From: JAYPWI01 sp964629575 | Lineage (GTDB): Bacteria > Actinomycetota > Acidimicrobiia > Acidimicrobiales > Poriferisodalaceae | DNA: 64,000 nucleotides | Reading direction: 5' to 3' | Assembly (NCBI GenBank): GCA_964629575.1 | Contig: CAZVUM010000003.1 | Coordinates: 62,001-126,000 of the forward strand | Shown here: in pieces, positions 51,571 to 60,705 of the stretch | Position numbering within the stretch: position 1 is the stretch's first letter | Layout: every line of letters starts with the position of its first letter | Notes under the pieces: model-generated | Databases searched by the model: none | Told to the model about the DNA's origin: nothing | The model's input: only the letters and a program-made list of their open reading frames with translations | Made by a program: the position numbers and the translations under genes

Positions 51571-52569
51571 TTACATGAAGGGCAGCTTGAGACCCGGATC
51601 GGCGCCGAGATCGAGGGGCGCAGGACCGTCGCTCTGGAGGCGCCACCAGGCCACCGCGGCCACCATCGCGGCGTTGTCCGTGCACATCGACCGTGACGGG
51701 AGAAACGCGTGCAGCCCGTCCTCCGTGCATGCATCGAGGGTGGCCTCGCGCAACAACGAGTTCGCTGCGACACCCCCGGCAAGGCAGATGCCCTTGGCGC
51801 CCATATCGCGCGCGGCGCGCCGTGCCTTGTGGAGAAGGACATCCACGACAGCTGCCTGAAACGAAGCCGAGACGTCGGCGGTGTCGGCGTCGGGGTTCTT
51901 GCGTACGTGGTTGACCACCGAGGTCTTGAGTCCCGAGAACGAGAAGTCGTAGCCGTCGTTGTACAGCGCACGCGGGAACCGAATCGCCTCCGGATCGCCC
52001 CCCAATGCGATTCGGTCGATTGCCGGACCGCCGGGATAGCCGAGGCCGAGGTAGCGAGCCACCTTGTCGAAGGCCTCGCCGGCAGCATCGTCGAGGGTCG
52101 ATCCGAGGAGCCGGTAGCGACCGTGACCCTCGAAGCTGATGAGCATCGTGTGTCCGCCGCTCACGAGCACGACGACGAGCGGGAACTCGAGATCGGGCTC
52201 CTCGAGCAACGCCGCATACAGGTGTGCCTCGAGGTGGTTGATCCCGATGAAGGGCTTGTCCCACGCGAGGGCGAGCGCCTTGGCCGCCGCGACACCGATG
52301 AGAAGCGAACCGATCAGTCCGGGCCCATGGGTGGCGGCGACGACGTCGACGTCTTCATCGGCGAGCCCGGCTTCGACCAACGCCTCCGCGACCACGGGGG
52401 TGATGAGCGACTCGTGGGCTCGGCCGGCGATCTCAGGCACCACGCCGCCGTAACGCGCATGGAGGTCAACCTGGCTCGACACCACGTTGGCTCGCACCTC
52501 ACGCCCGTCGACCACGACGGCCGCTGCGGTTTCGTCGCAGGACGTCTCGATGCCGAGTACGACGGTCAT
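51571..52569 (-). CDS. tsaD: tRNA N6-adenosine threonylcarbamoyltransferase
   Basis: A 332-residue TsaD/Kae1 ATPase. The metal-binding HxxxH is in GINHLEAHLYA, with VSGGHTML and the C-terminal CTDNAAMVA block. It transfers the threonylcarbamoyl group to A37 of ANN-decoding tRNAs. ATG 52569 follows GGGGGAGG. Its start overlaps the rimI stop (ATGA). Confidence 0.97.
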   Translation of the reverse strand: MTVVLGIETSCDETAAAVVVDGREVRANVVSSQVDLHARYGGVVPEIAGRAHESLITPVVAEALVEAGLADEDVDVVAATHGPGLIGSLLIGVAAAKALALAWDKPFIGINHLEAHLYAALLEEPDLEFPLVVVLVSGGHTMLISFEGHGRYRLLGSTLDDAAGEAFDKVARYLGLGYPGGPAIDRIALGGDPEAIRFPRALYNDGYDFSFSGLKTSVVNHVRKNPDADTADVSASFQAAVVDVLLHKARRAARDMGAKGICLAGGVAANSLLREATLDACTEDGLHAFLPSRSMCTDNAAMVAAVAWWRLQSDGPAPLDLGADPGLKLPFM

Positions 52570-53117
52570 GACCTCCCCCAATCAGTGGTGGCGGAAAAGG
52601 CAGCCTCGATCTGGTTCAGACGATCGAGATGATCTGGTTGCTGCACGTCGTGGCACCACATCACGATGGCGTCCTCCCTGGATCCGCCGGGGTCGGAGTA
52701 GTAGCCGGCGCGCACTCCCGCCGGCACATAGCCGAACCGTCGGTACACGTCCTGGGCCCGACGGTTGGACGCACGAACTTCGAGCGTCATCGCGTCCGCG
52801 CCGAGCGCGATCATGCCACGGTGCATCGAGGCGAGGACACACGCCGCGACCCCGCGACCCTGGGCGGTTGGATCGACCGCCACAGAGGTGATGTGGCCTT
52901 CGTCGTGCACGAGCATCGCTCCCGCATATCCGACGAGTCGAGGGCCGTAGCGTCCGATCCGATACACGCGGCTGTCTCGCTGCCGGAGTTCGTCCAGATA
53001 GAGCGACGCGGACCACGGCGACGGGTAGACCTGCCGGTCGATCGCGCGCATCGCTCGAATGTGTCGGCGCCGCATCGGCTCGATCGCGAGCAGCTCGTGC
53101 GCCACGGCAGGGGTCAT
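52566..53117 (-). CDS. rimI: Ribosomal-protein-alanine N-acetyltransferase
   Basis: A 183-residue GNAT protein between tsaB and tsaD, the usual actinobacterial place of rimI. The acetyl-CoA loop is GRGVAACVL, and LEVRASNRRAQDVYRRFGY is the RimI-type C-terminal block. It acetylates the N-terminus of S18 or of other proteins. ATG 53117 overlaps the tsaB stop; the extra 7 residues upstream are not needed. Confidence 0.93.
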   Translation of the reverse strand: MTPAVAHELLAIEPMRRRHIRAMRAIDRQVYPSPWSASLYLDELRQRDSRVYRIGRYGPRLVGYAGAMLVHDEGHITSVAVDPTAQGRGVAACVLASMHRGMIALGADAMTLEVRASNRRAQDVYRRFGYVPAGVRAGYYSDPGGSREDAIVMWCHDVQQPDHLDRLNQIEAAFSATTDWGRS

Positions 53118-53812
53118 GAGCGTTCTCGCTGCTGCCAATTGATTCTGGCGTCGGGGGCGCGCAGGTACATGGGTTCGATCTCGCCGGGTGTCACGAACTC
53201 CTCACGCAGCGCTCGAGCGTGGGCGAGCTCCACGAGCGAACCCGCCGACGGGTGACGAAAACCCTCGTGACCGATCTCGATCCCCCGGGAGTCGTCGAAC
53301 ACTTCGGCGTATCGTGCGGCACCATCTCCGACGAGGAGACACTCTTCGCCCCGGGCGAAGAGCTGGTCGGCAACGTCTGCTGGCTGGTCGACATGTGGCT
53401 CGCTGACTCGCTGGATGCCGCCCGGCACCCTGCGATATGCGGCGTAGAAGACCTCACCGCGCCGCGCATCGATCATGGAGACGACGAGCCGGTCGGAAAA
53501 GCGGGCGGGAAAGGCGGCCAGGTCCAGGCTGCTGATCCCCACCATCGGGACGCGGATCGCGTGGGCGATGGCCTTCGCCGTCGCCAGCCCGACCCGAAGG
53601 CCCGTGAACAGCCCGGGGCCGATGTCCACCGCGACAGCGCCGATCTCCTTCAGGTCGATCCGCGCCTGCTCGCAGATGAACTTGATGGCAGGGGCGAGCG
53701 TCTCGGCATGGCGACGATCCCTCGATGTGTGGAAAGAGGCCATGACGCCCTCGTGGCCGCCGATCGCCACCCCGACCTGGGGGGTCGCCGTTTCGATGCC
53801 GAGGATCAACAC
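53114..53812 (-). CDS. tsaB: tRNA threonylcarbamoyladenosine biosynthesis protein TsaB
   Basis: A 232-residue ASKHA-fold partner of TsaD. The chain opens ILGIETATPQVGVAIGG and has DIGPGLFTGLRVGLATAKAIA. GTG 53812 lies one base after the tsaE stop, which fixes the start; the longer open frame covers tsaE in another frame. TsaB scaffolds TsaD and TsaE in t6A synthesis. Confidence 0.96.
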   Translation of the reverse strand: MLILGIETATPQVGVAIGGHEGVMASFHTSRDRRHAETLAPAIKFICEQARIDLKEIGAVAVDIGPGLFTGLRVGLATAKAIAHAIRVPMVGISSLDLAAFPARFSDRLVVSMIDARRGEVFYAAYRRVPGGIQRVSEPHVDQPADVADQLFARGEECLLVGDGAARYAEVFDDSRGIEIGHEGFRHPSAGSLVELAHARALREEFVTPGEIEPMYLRAPDARINWQQRERS

Positions 53813-53813
53813 G

Positions 53814-54305
53814 TCAGCTTCCCACCCAGTCCGCGACCGCCGACGCCAGGATCTGCTCACGATCACGCCAGCTCGGGCCCACCGGCTCGAACTCGAGCAC
53901 GCGGGCGTCGGGGATGTCTTCGAGGTGACCCAGCTGGAGGCGGATCTGGAGAAAGTCGCGTGGCAGCTCGGGCACGACCACCTCGCCCCACTCGATGCAT
54001 ACCACGCCGTCGTCGTCGAGCAGACCGGGAAGGTCGAGGTCGAGGACCTCGGCGAGATTGTCGAGCCGGTAGACGTCCAGATGGTGCACCGGCATCGTGC
54101 CGTGGTAGGTGGCAGCGAGGGTGAATGTGGGGCTCGTGACCCGCTCGGTGACGCCCAAGGCGGCGGCGAGCCCCTGCACGAACGCAGTCTTGCCTGCGCC
54201 GAGATCTCCCGAGAGAAGGATGACATCGCCCCGCCGAAGCAGCGGAGCGAGCGCGCCGGCGACCGCGCGCGTCTCCTCGACCGATCGCGTCCTCAGGTGC
54301 AACAT
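53814..54305 (-). CDS. tsaE: tRNA threonylcarbamoyladenosine biosynthesis ATPase TsaE
   Basis: A 163-residue P-loop ATPase. Walker A GDLGAGKT is at 33-40, TSPTFTL (switch) near 61-67, and HHLDVYRL follows. ATG 54305 (a GTG at 54314 is possible). It resets the TsaB-TsaD complex. It heads the tsaE-tsaB-rimI-tsaD set, 103 bases after alr. Confidence 0.96.
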   Translation of the reverse strand: MLHLRTRSVEETRAVAGALAPLLRRGDVILLSGDLGAGKTAFVQGLAAALGVTERVTSPTFTLAATYHGTMPVHHLDVYRLDNLAEVLDLDLPGLLDDDGVVCIEWGEVVVPELPRDFLQIRLQLGHLEDIPDARVLEFEPVGPSWRDREQILASAVADWVGS

Positions 54306-54408
54306 GGCGAACACCGATTCTACGAGCCCGGTCGCCCTGGACGTGATTGCTCAGGGTCGGGCCGCCGTCACTCCGTCTCGCGAAGCCGTTCCATCCGCTC
54401 GAGGCCGA

Positions 54409-55533
54409 CTATCCGACGTACTCGCGGGGCACGCGTGCCGAAATCGAGGTCAGCACTTCGTAGGGGATCGTCCCCGCCCATCTGGCCAGGTCCTCCACGA
54501 GGATCGCATCCTCGCCCGAGGGCCCGATCATCACAACTTCGTCACCGTTGTACGCGGTGCCCGTTCCGAGGTCGGCCATCGTCTGGTCCATGCACACCCG
54601 CCCGACGACCGGGAGCCGCTGATCGGCGACGAGGACCTCGGCCCGGTTGGACAACGCCCGCATGTACCCGTCGGCGTAGCCGATCGGCATCGTGATCACC
54701 CGCGTCTGCTGCTGCGGCGCCCAGGTGCTGCCGTAGCTCACCGCGCTCCCGGGCTGCACGACCTTGAAGTAGATGACTTCCGACAACCAGCGAAGGGCGG
54801 GTTCGAGCTCGATGTTGCGAACCGTCTCATCCGACGGATAGACGCCGAAGCTGATGATCCCGGGACGCACCAGGTCGAGGTGCGACTCGGGAAGCTGCGC
54901 GATCGCTGCCGAGTTCGCCATGTGGCGGGTGGGCATCGGGAGCCCGTTGTCTGGATAGAACTCGATCGCCTCGACGAACCGATCGAGCTGACGGCGGGCA
55001 TCGTCGAGATCGGCTGTGTCCGCGTTGGCGAAATGACTGAAGACTCCCCCGACGTCGACGTTCTCGCACTCCGCGGCTGTCGCGAACAGCTCCGGCGCGT
55101 TGGGGTGGTGCACACCGATGCGCTCCATGCCCGTGTCGATCTTCAGGTGTGCGGTCGCCCGGACGCCCTCTGCACGCGCGGCCTCGTCGATCTGGCGCAC
55201 CTTGTCGATCGAGGGTGCCGTGAAGGTCAGGTCGTGCTGGAGGAAGAGGGGGATCTGACGCTGGACCGCTCCACCGAGGACCTGCACCGGAATCGTCACG
55301 CCGGCATCGCGTAGGGCCACGCCCTCCTCGACGTAGGCCACTCCGAGGGCCGGCGCGCCCGCGGCTTCGAGCCGCCGACCCACCTCGCCGAGACCGTGCC
55401 CGTAGGCATTGGCCTTGACGACCGGCATCACCTGAGCGGCACCGACATGGGCATCGATGGCCCGGTAGTTGCGTTCGATCGCTCCGAGGTCGACGACGCA
55501 GCGGGTCGGGCGATGGATCGAATCGGAGGTCAC
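54409..55533 (-). CDS. alr: Alanine racemase
   Basis: A 374-residue PLP enzyme that makes D-alanine for peptidoglycan. The PLP Lys is in PVVKANAYGHG (about residue 40) and the catalytic Tyr in SAVSYGSTW (about 263). The GTG start overlaps the stop of the upstream NAD(P)HX repair gene (GTGA). Length and motifs are normal. Confidence 0.97.
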   Translation of the reverse strand: MTSDSIHRPTRCVVDLGAIERNYRAIDAHVGAAQVMPVVKANAYGHGLGEVGRRLEAAGAPALGVAYVEEGVALRDAGVTIPVQVLGGAVQRQIPLFLQHDLTFTAPSIDKVRQIDEAARAEGVRATAHLKIDTGMERIGVHHPNAPELFATAAECENVDVGGVFSHFANADTADLDDARRQLDRFVEAIEFYPDNGLPMPTRHMANSAAIAQLPESHLDLVRPGIISFGVYPSDETVRNIELEPALRWLSEVIYFKVVQPGSAVSYGSTWAPQQQTRVITMPIGYADGYMRALSNRAEVLVADQRLPVVGRVCMDQTMADLGTGTAYNGDEVVMIGPSGEDAILVEDLARWAGTIPYEVLTSISARVPREYVG

Positions 55534-56870
55534 CCTGCCGCCATCTCCTCGGCCGCGGGCCCGAGCAGGTCGGCGAGATCGCCGGCAACGAGCGCTTCCG
55601 AGCCCAGGGCGGCTGCGCGCCCGTGCCAGTGGGCACCGGCGGCCGCCGCTTCGAGAGCGGGGGCCCGGGCCGCGAGCGCCGCGATCACACCGGTCAACAC
55701 GTCGCCCGTACCAGCCGTCGCCAGCCGTGGCGACCCGCTCCTGATCACGCGGGCCTCGCCGTCGGGTGCGGCGACGACGGTCGTCGCTCCCTTCAGGAGA
55801 ACGATCACGCCGAGACCGTGGGCAAGTTCCCGCGTGCTGCGCAGCCGATCGGCGGATACCTCCCCACCGGCAAGGCGCCCGAACTCCCCGTCGTGCGGGG
55901 TAACGATGACCGGAGATGCGGCCTTGGCAAGAATCTCGGGGCGCTCGGCCAGCGCGGTGATGCCATCGGCGTCCACCACCACGGGTACGGGACTCGCCAT
56001 CACCACGTCGGCCACCTCCGCCATGGTCGCGGGATCGCGTCCGAGGCCCGGACCAATCGCCAAGACGTCATGGCGCTCGAGATCTTCGAGCACGGCAGCT
56101 CCCCACCCAGTCGAGGGCAGCGGCCGCGCCACCGCTTCGGTGGGGCAGGCAAAACCGGCCGCGGCGCGGCCGGGAGTGCTCACCGTCACCATGCCAGCAC
56201 CTGCGCGGAGCGCGGCGGCCGCGGTCAGTCGACACGCGCCCGTCATTCCGGGCGACCCCGCGACGACACGCACCGCCCGATCCCATTTGTGCGCGGTGAC
56301 AGCTCTCTGGCCGATCACCGCCGACGCGTCGGCATCGTCGACGAGCCAGGCCGCGCTCCCGTCCACATCGAGACCGATGTCGGCGACCATCACCGAACCG
56401 GACCGCGATGCCCCTGGCTCGAAGAGGAGGCCGGGCTTGAGGGCGGCGAACGTCACGGTGCGAGTCGCGGCGAGCGACCCGAGGTCCTCTCCAGTGAGGC
56501 CATCGACGCCGGTGGGAATGTCGACGGCCAGAACCGGGCACGGCGGTTGCGGTGGAACCGGCCAGGGGTCGCGAAGGCCGGTGCCGTACGCGGCGTCGAT
56601 GACGAGATCGGCCTTCGGGAGCGGCTCGCCGGGATCGACGACCGAGCATCGCACCCCGCGTCGGCGAAGAACCTCGGCGGCGACGCGTCCATCGGCTCCG
56701 TTGTTGCCCTTGCCGGCGATCACGGTGACGCGGCGACCGTAAGCGCCACCGAGCATGTCGAGAGCGTGGCTGGCAACGACCCATCCCGCCCGCTTCACGA
56801 GCACCTCGAGTGGCTCGAGTGCCGCAGCGTCGATGGCCGCCATCTCGCTGGGAGTCACGATCGCCTGCAC
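55530..56870 (-). CDS. nnr: Bifunctional NAD(P)H-hydrate epimerase / ADP-dependent dehydratase
   Basis: A 446-residue fusion of both repair activities for damaged NAD(P)H. The N-terminal YjeF_N epimerase domain (about 1-200) has GKGNNGADGRVAAEVL; the C-terminal ribokinase-like dehydratase domain has VIVTPHDGEFGRLAGG, LLKGATTVVAAPDG and TAGTGDVLTGVIAAL. GTG start. It lies between acpS and alr, as in other actinobacteria. Confidence 0.95.
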   Translation of the reverse strand: MQAIVTPSEMAAIDAAALEPLEVLVKRAGWVVASHALDMLGGAYGRRVTVIAGKGNNGADGRVAAEVLRRRGVRCSVVDPGEPLPKADLVIDAAYGTGLRDPWPVPPQPPCPVLAVDIPTGVDGLTGEDLGSLAATRTVTFAALKPGLLFEPGASRSGSVMVADIGLDVDGSAAWLVDDADASAVIGQRAVTAHKWDRAVRVVAGSPGMTGACRLTAAAALRAGAGMVTVSTPGRAAAGFACPTEAVARPLPSTGWGAAVLEDLERHDVLAIGPGLGRDPATMAEVADVVMASPVPVVVDADGITALAERPEILAKAASPVIVTPHDGEFGRLAGGEVSADRLRSTRELAHGLGVIVLLKGATTVVAAPDGEARVIRSGSPRLATAGTGDVLTGVIAALAARAPALEAAAAGAHWHGRAAALGSEALVAGDLADLLGPAAEEMAAG

Positions 56871-56883
56871 GCCAAGCCCCGAT

Positions 56884-57249
56884 TCACTCGGCGATCACGA
56901 CCGCCTGTGCGATCGAATCGGTGTGTGTGAGAGACACGTGCCAGCGCGTTGCGCCGACGTTGGAGGACAACTCGGCGGCTCGACCGTGGAGCCGGAGCTC
57001 GGGCCGACCGTCGCGATGCTTGACCACTTCAATTTCCTGAAAGCGCACGGCGCCCACTCCCACACCCAACACCTTCATCACCGCTTCCTTGGCGGCAAAC
57101 CGCGCCGCGAGGCGTTCGGTGGGGTCGTGAGCCATCGACGCATACCGGCGCTCGGCGTCGGTGAACAATCGCTGATCGATCCGACTGCGGCGTCCGAGGA
57201 CCCGGCGGAACCGAGGGACATCGACGGCGTCCACACCGACCCCGATCAT
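56884..57249 (-). CDS. acpS: Holo-[acyl-carrier-protein] synthase
   Basis: A 121-residue phosphopantetheinyl transferase. The magnesium site is in GVGVDAVDVPRF (Asp 7) and in RFAAKEAVMKVLG (Glu 74 region); the C-terminus holds HVSLTHTDSIAQAVV. It moves phosphopantetheine from CoA to ACP for fatty acid synthesis. Its ATG overlaps the stop of the large GlmS-like gene (ATGA), so the two are coupled. Confidence 0.96.
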   Translation of the reverse strand: MIGVGVDAVDVPRFRRVLGRRSRIDQRLFTDAERRYASMAHDPTERLAARFAAKEAVMKVLGVGVGAVRFQEIEVVKHRDGRPELRLHGRAAELSSNVGATRWHVSLTHTDSIAQAVVIAE

Positions 57250-60200
57250 GTGGACCAGTGCTCGGCGAGGACGTACACCGGCTGGGTGAGGAGCCCGACC
57301 ACGTCCACATCGCCGAGAAGATCGTCGCGGAACGACGGCTCGGTCTCGGTCACGGCATCCTTCAGGGCGCCGTACCGGCCTCGATATCCCTGCATGACGC
57401 CGCGCATCGCCCCGGCATCCAGCAGGTCGTGGAATCGGCAGTGCAGCAGGGTGAGGCCCGTCGTCTGGGCGTCTTTCACCTCGGGGATGTGAATCACCGT
57501 GCGCCCGTCACGCCCACGCCCGACGGTGACCTCACGCTCGAAGGCAGCGCGGTGCTTGGTTCCCCGCAGAACAGGGTTGCTGTCGGTGCGCGACGGAATG
57601 TCGCGCGCGATGCCGCCCCGGTCGAGAACCTGGATCGTCGCGTCGGTCTCGACGTCGCCCTCGATCCGATAGCGCGTGTAGCCAATCACGTCGATCACGG
57701 CGGGCTCGAGCGCCACGAGGGTCCGCAGGGCCCGGTAGCTGAGGCGGTCGCGCGGTGCGCCGGCCGTCATCGCGGACTGCACCAGCTCGCTCTGAAGCAG
57801 GGTCTCGTCCGAGCGAGAAATCCCGACGGTGACCGTCTTGGCCTGATGTTTGATCGCGTCGATGGGACGGGTCAGCTCGTCGATGGCACGGCTCAGGGCA
57901 ACCGTCAGATCCTCCACCACCACACCAGGACGACCGACCTTGCCGTGCTCGATCTGGTAAGTCTCCAGCGCCGCGATGCCGAGCGCGTATCGCGTCACCG
58001 ACACCAGACGCGCAGCGGTGCTCGCTTCGAGGTTGCCGTCATAGGAGCCGGTGCGCAGTCCGTCCAGGAAGCGGCCCGCAGGGGCGCGCAACTCCTCGCG
58101 CAGACCTTCGAACGCGCCGTCGGGCAGCGACCCCGAGGCCACCACCGATTCGAGCGCTGAACGCATCTCCCGCAGCGGGAAGGCCAGGGCGTCGATGGCG
58201 AGGGCGGCTTCGTAGCCGAAGAGGTGCCCAGCCATCGTGGCCAGAAGAAAGTCGACGGAGGGATGCACCGCGGGAACGGTGAGCAGTTCGGTGGCCGCGG
58301 CGAATCGGGCATCGCCTTCGCTCGCGATCACGATCGGGGTCGCCTTGTGGGCGCGGTAGATCGCGACTTCCTTGGCGACATCGTCTGCCGTCGAGCCGGT
58401 GAGACCGGCAGCACACACGAGAATGAGCGGTTCCGAGGACAGGTCGATGTGCTTCTTGTCCTCGGTGCCGTCCTCGGGAATCGCCTTGTAGCAGAGCTCA
58501 GAGAGTTTGATCCGGATCTCGGTCGCCGAGATCCTGTTGGGACCGTTGCCGACCAGGGCCCAGTACCGCTTGGCAGGCGCGTGGCGCTGTGCAGCCTCCG
58601 CGATCGCGGGGCGCCTCGTGACCACGTCGACCATGGCGTCGGGGAGAGCTCGCAGCGCCGAAACGATCGGACCTTGATCCTGTTCGACCCCTGCGGCCTC
58701 CGCGAGGGCGAGACCCAGAAGGGCGCCAGCCGCCACCTGGGCGTAGAACGCTTTGGTCGAGGCAACCGACATCTCGACGTCGCGTCCATCGGAGGTGTAG
58801 AGAACCCCGTCTGCCTTGTCGGTGAGGTCGCTGCCGCGGCGATTCACGATTCCGATCACGTGCCCGCCGCGAGCGCGCACGAGATCGACGGTCCGGTTGG
58901 TGTCGGTGGTGGTGCCCGATTGGCTGACCGCGATGGCCAGCGTGTCGCTCATGTCGCCAGACATCCCGAACCCGCTGAGTTCTGTGGCGAGCTGTGCGGT
59001 CACCGAGATGCCGCTGCGGTCGAGAACGGGAGCGAGGAAGTGGGGAATCGCTCGACCTGCGACCGCCGCCGTTCCCTGCCCGATCGCGATGATGCGCCGG
59101 ATCGACCCGTTGGCGAGCCTGGTCCTCACCGCCGACGGAACCACGTCTTCGCCGAGCAAGACCCGCGGGCCATCAACCCCGTCGGTGATCTTGCCCCGCA
59201 AGGTCGTGCGGAACGACTGCGGTGCCTCGTGGATCTCCTTGAGCAGGAAGTGAGGCGCGTCACCGCGATCGATGTCGCGGGTGGTGATCTCGGACTCGAC
59301 GACGTCGAGCGGTGAGACCGGAAGCGGCGTGCCGTCGTATGAGAGGCGTGTGATCCCGGCGACGTCACCTGCCCGCCGCCCGTCGAGCACGAACACCTGG
59401 CCCTGGGACGCGATCGGGTTGGTGGGGTCCGCAGCGATCTCACCGTCCATGCGGACGTAGGAACTCGCCTCCTCCACCACGCCATACGGTTCGCTCGCCA
59501 CGACGAACGCGTCGTCGGCCAGGCCCACGTAGAGCGCCTGGCCGCTGCCGCGCAACGCCAGCGCCAGGGCGTCGGGGTGGGCGGCCGAATGAGCCGCGAC
59601 CGCCACGGATCCCTCGAACGCGGCGACCGTTTGGCGGAAGGCTTCATCGATGCCATCGCCGCCCTCGAGCGCCCGCGAGACCAGCGTCGGGATGACCTTG
59701 GCGTCCGTGGTGATCTCGGGCGCGATCGCCAGGTCGTGATGGGTCTTGAGGTCGGCGAAGTTGTCCACATCGCCGTTCAGGACAGCGGCAACATATGGGT
59801 TGTCCTCGTCCCCAACCTCGTAGCTGTCCAACGGATGGGCGTTCGGTTCGGAGATGATCCCGATGCTCGCCCATCTGGTGTGGCCGATGACCACGGCATG
59901 CGAATCGGGCGAGCTCAGGGCGAGCCGGAGCAGCTCGTCGGATCTGATCTGCTCTCGAAGGGCGTCGGTGTTGTCACCCAGCTCACCGATTTCTGCGGCC
60001 GTCTTGTAGATCAAGGCGAGGTGCGAACCGATCGCCCGAACGGCCCCCGCGCGACACACCGGATCGTCGATGCGGGCTGCGGCCTCACCGTGCCTGAGCG
60101 CCGCGGCCTCGACGTTGGCGTCGGAGACGAAGATCTGCAGGCCGGCCGAATCGCGGCCACGAACCTCGAGGCGATCGATTGCAGACAGCGCGACATGGAT

Positions 60201-60668
60201 CGACCACCAGTCGGCGACCGCATCGGTATCTGGAATGCCACCGGCCAGGTCGCGGATCGCCTCGGCCGCCCGCAGCCGATCACGCCGAATGGACCATGCT
60301 CCGTCCTTGAGCTGGATCATCGCCGCGTTGACCTGCTCGAGGTCCAGCTCGGCGTCGGCGAGCTCCAACAGATCCAGCTCGACTTCCAGTTCGCGGGCTC
60401 GCTCACTGATCCGATCGACGACAGCACCGATTCCGGCAGCGCTCGTCGGATCCGTCACGAGAGACGTGACGCCACCAAGGGAGCGGAGTTCGCTGTCGAC
60501 GGCACGCAGCTGGTCGGACACCCGGAGCAAAAAGGCAGCGAGCGACGTCGGGTCCGACCCGACAGCGGCGATCTCCGAAACCGTGTTCTCCAGCGCGGCG
60601 AGGATGCGCGCGAGGTCGAGCGGCGGCTGCTCGTCGCGCGCTCGGAGGACTGCGATGATGCCGCACAT
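57246..60668 (-). CDS. glmS: Giant GlmS-like glutamine--fructose-6-phosphate aminotransferase
   Basis: An 1140-residue protein; GlmS is usually about 610. It begins MCGIIAVLR with the catalytic Cys 2, then has a mostly helical, coiled-coil-like insertion (about 12-155) before the normal RLEVRGRDSAG (166-176). GHTRWASIG (262-270), NGDVDN (298-303) and TTDAKVI (320-326) complete the amidotransferase site. The SIS half has APHFLLKEIHEAP (471-483), VSQSGTTTDT (581-590), VASTKAF (635-641) and the tail-like AKTVTVG (943-949), where GlmS normally ends. About 190 unrecognised residues follow. Location next to glmM and acpS is that of glmS, so it most likely makes glucosamine-6-phosphate for the cell wall. 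Confidence 0.88.
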   Translation of the reverse strand: MCGIIAVLRARDEQPPLDLARILAALENTVSEIAAVGSDPTSLAAFLLRVSDQLRAVDSELRSLGGVTSLVTDPTSAAGIGAVVDRISERARELEVELDLLELADAELDLEQVNAAMIQLKDGAWSIRRDRLRAAEAIRDLAGGIPDTDAVADWWSIHVALSAIDRLEVRGRDSAGLQIFVSDANVEAAALRHGEAAARIDDPVCRAGAVRAIGSHLALIYKTAAEIGELGDNTDALREQIRSDELLRLALSSPDSHAVVIGHTRWASIGIISEPNAHPLDSYEVGDEDNPYVAAVLNGDVDNFADLKTHHDLAIAPEITTDAKVIPTLVSRALEGGDGIDEAFRQTVAAFEGSVAVAAHSAAHPDALALALRGSGQALYVGLADDAFVVASEPYGVVEEASSYVRMDGEIAADPTNPIASQGQVFVLDGRRAGDVAGITRLSYDGTPLPVSPLDVVESEITTRDIDRGDAPHFLLKEIHEAPQSFRTTLRGKITDGVDGPRVLLGEDVVPSAVRTRLANGSIRRIIAIGQGTAAVAGRAIPHFLAPVLDRSGISVTAQLATELSGFGMSGDMSDTLAIAVSQSGTTTDTNRTVDLVRARGGHVIGIVNRRGSDLTDKADGVLYTSDGRDVEMSVASTKAFYAQVAAGALLGLALAEAAGVEQDQGPIVSALRALPDAMVDVVTRRPAIAEAAQRHAPAKRYWALVGNGPNRISATEIRIKLSELCYKAIPEDGTEDKKHIDLSSEPLILVCAAGLTGSTADDVAKEVAIYRAHKATPIVIASEGDARFAAATELLTVPAVHPSVDFLLATMAGHLFGYEAALAIDALAFPLREMRSALESVVASGSLPDGAFEGLREELRAPAGRFLDGLRTGSYDGNLEASTAARLVSVTRYALGIAALETYQIEHGKVGRPGVVVEDLTVALSRAIDELTRPIDAIKHQAKTVTVGISRSDETLLQSELVQSAMTAGAPRDRLSYRALRTLVALEPAVIDVIGYTRYRIEGDVETDATIQVLDRGGIARDIPSRTDSNPVLRGTKHRAAFEREVTVGRGRDGRTVIHIPEVKDAQTTGLTLLHCRFHDLLDAGAMRGVMQGYRGRYGALKDAVTETEPSFRDDLLGDVDVVGLLTQPVYVLAEHWST

Positions 60669-60705
60669 GCGACCGAGGGTATCGGTCGCTACGGACGGCT
60701 CCCGG

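Noticed and set aside
53114..54226. A 370-residue protein covering tsaB and more
   Set aside because: The N-terminal 138 codons lie over tsaE in another frame and are Ser/Arg-rich noise; GTG 53812 one base after the tsaE stop fits TsaB.
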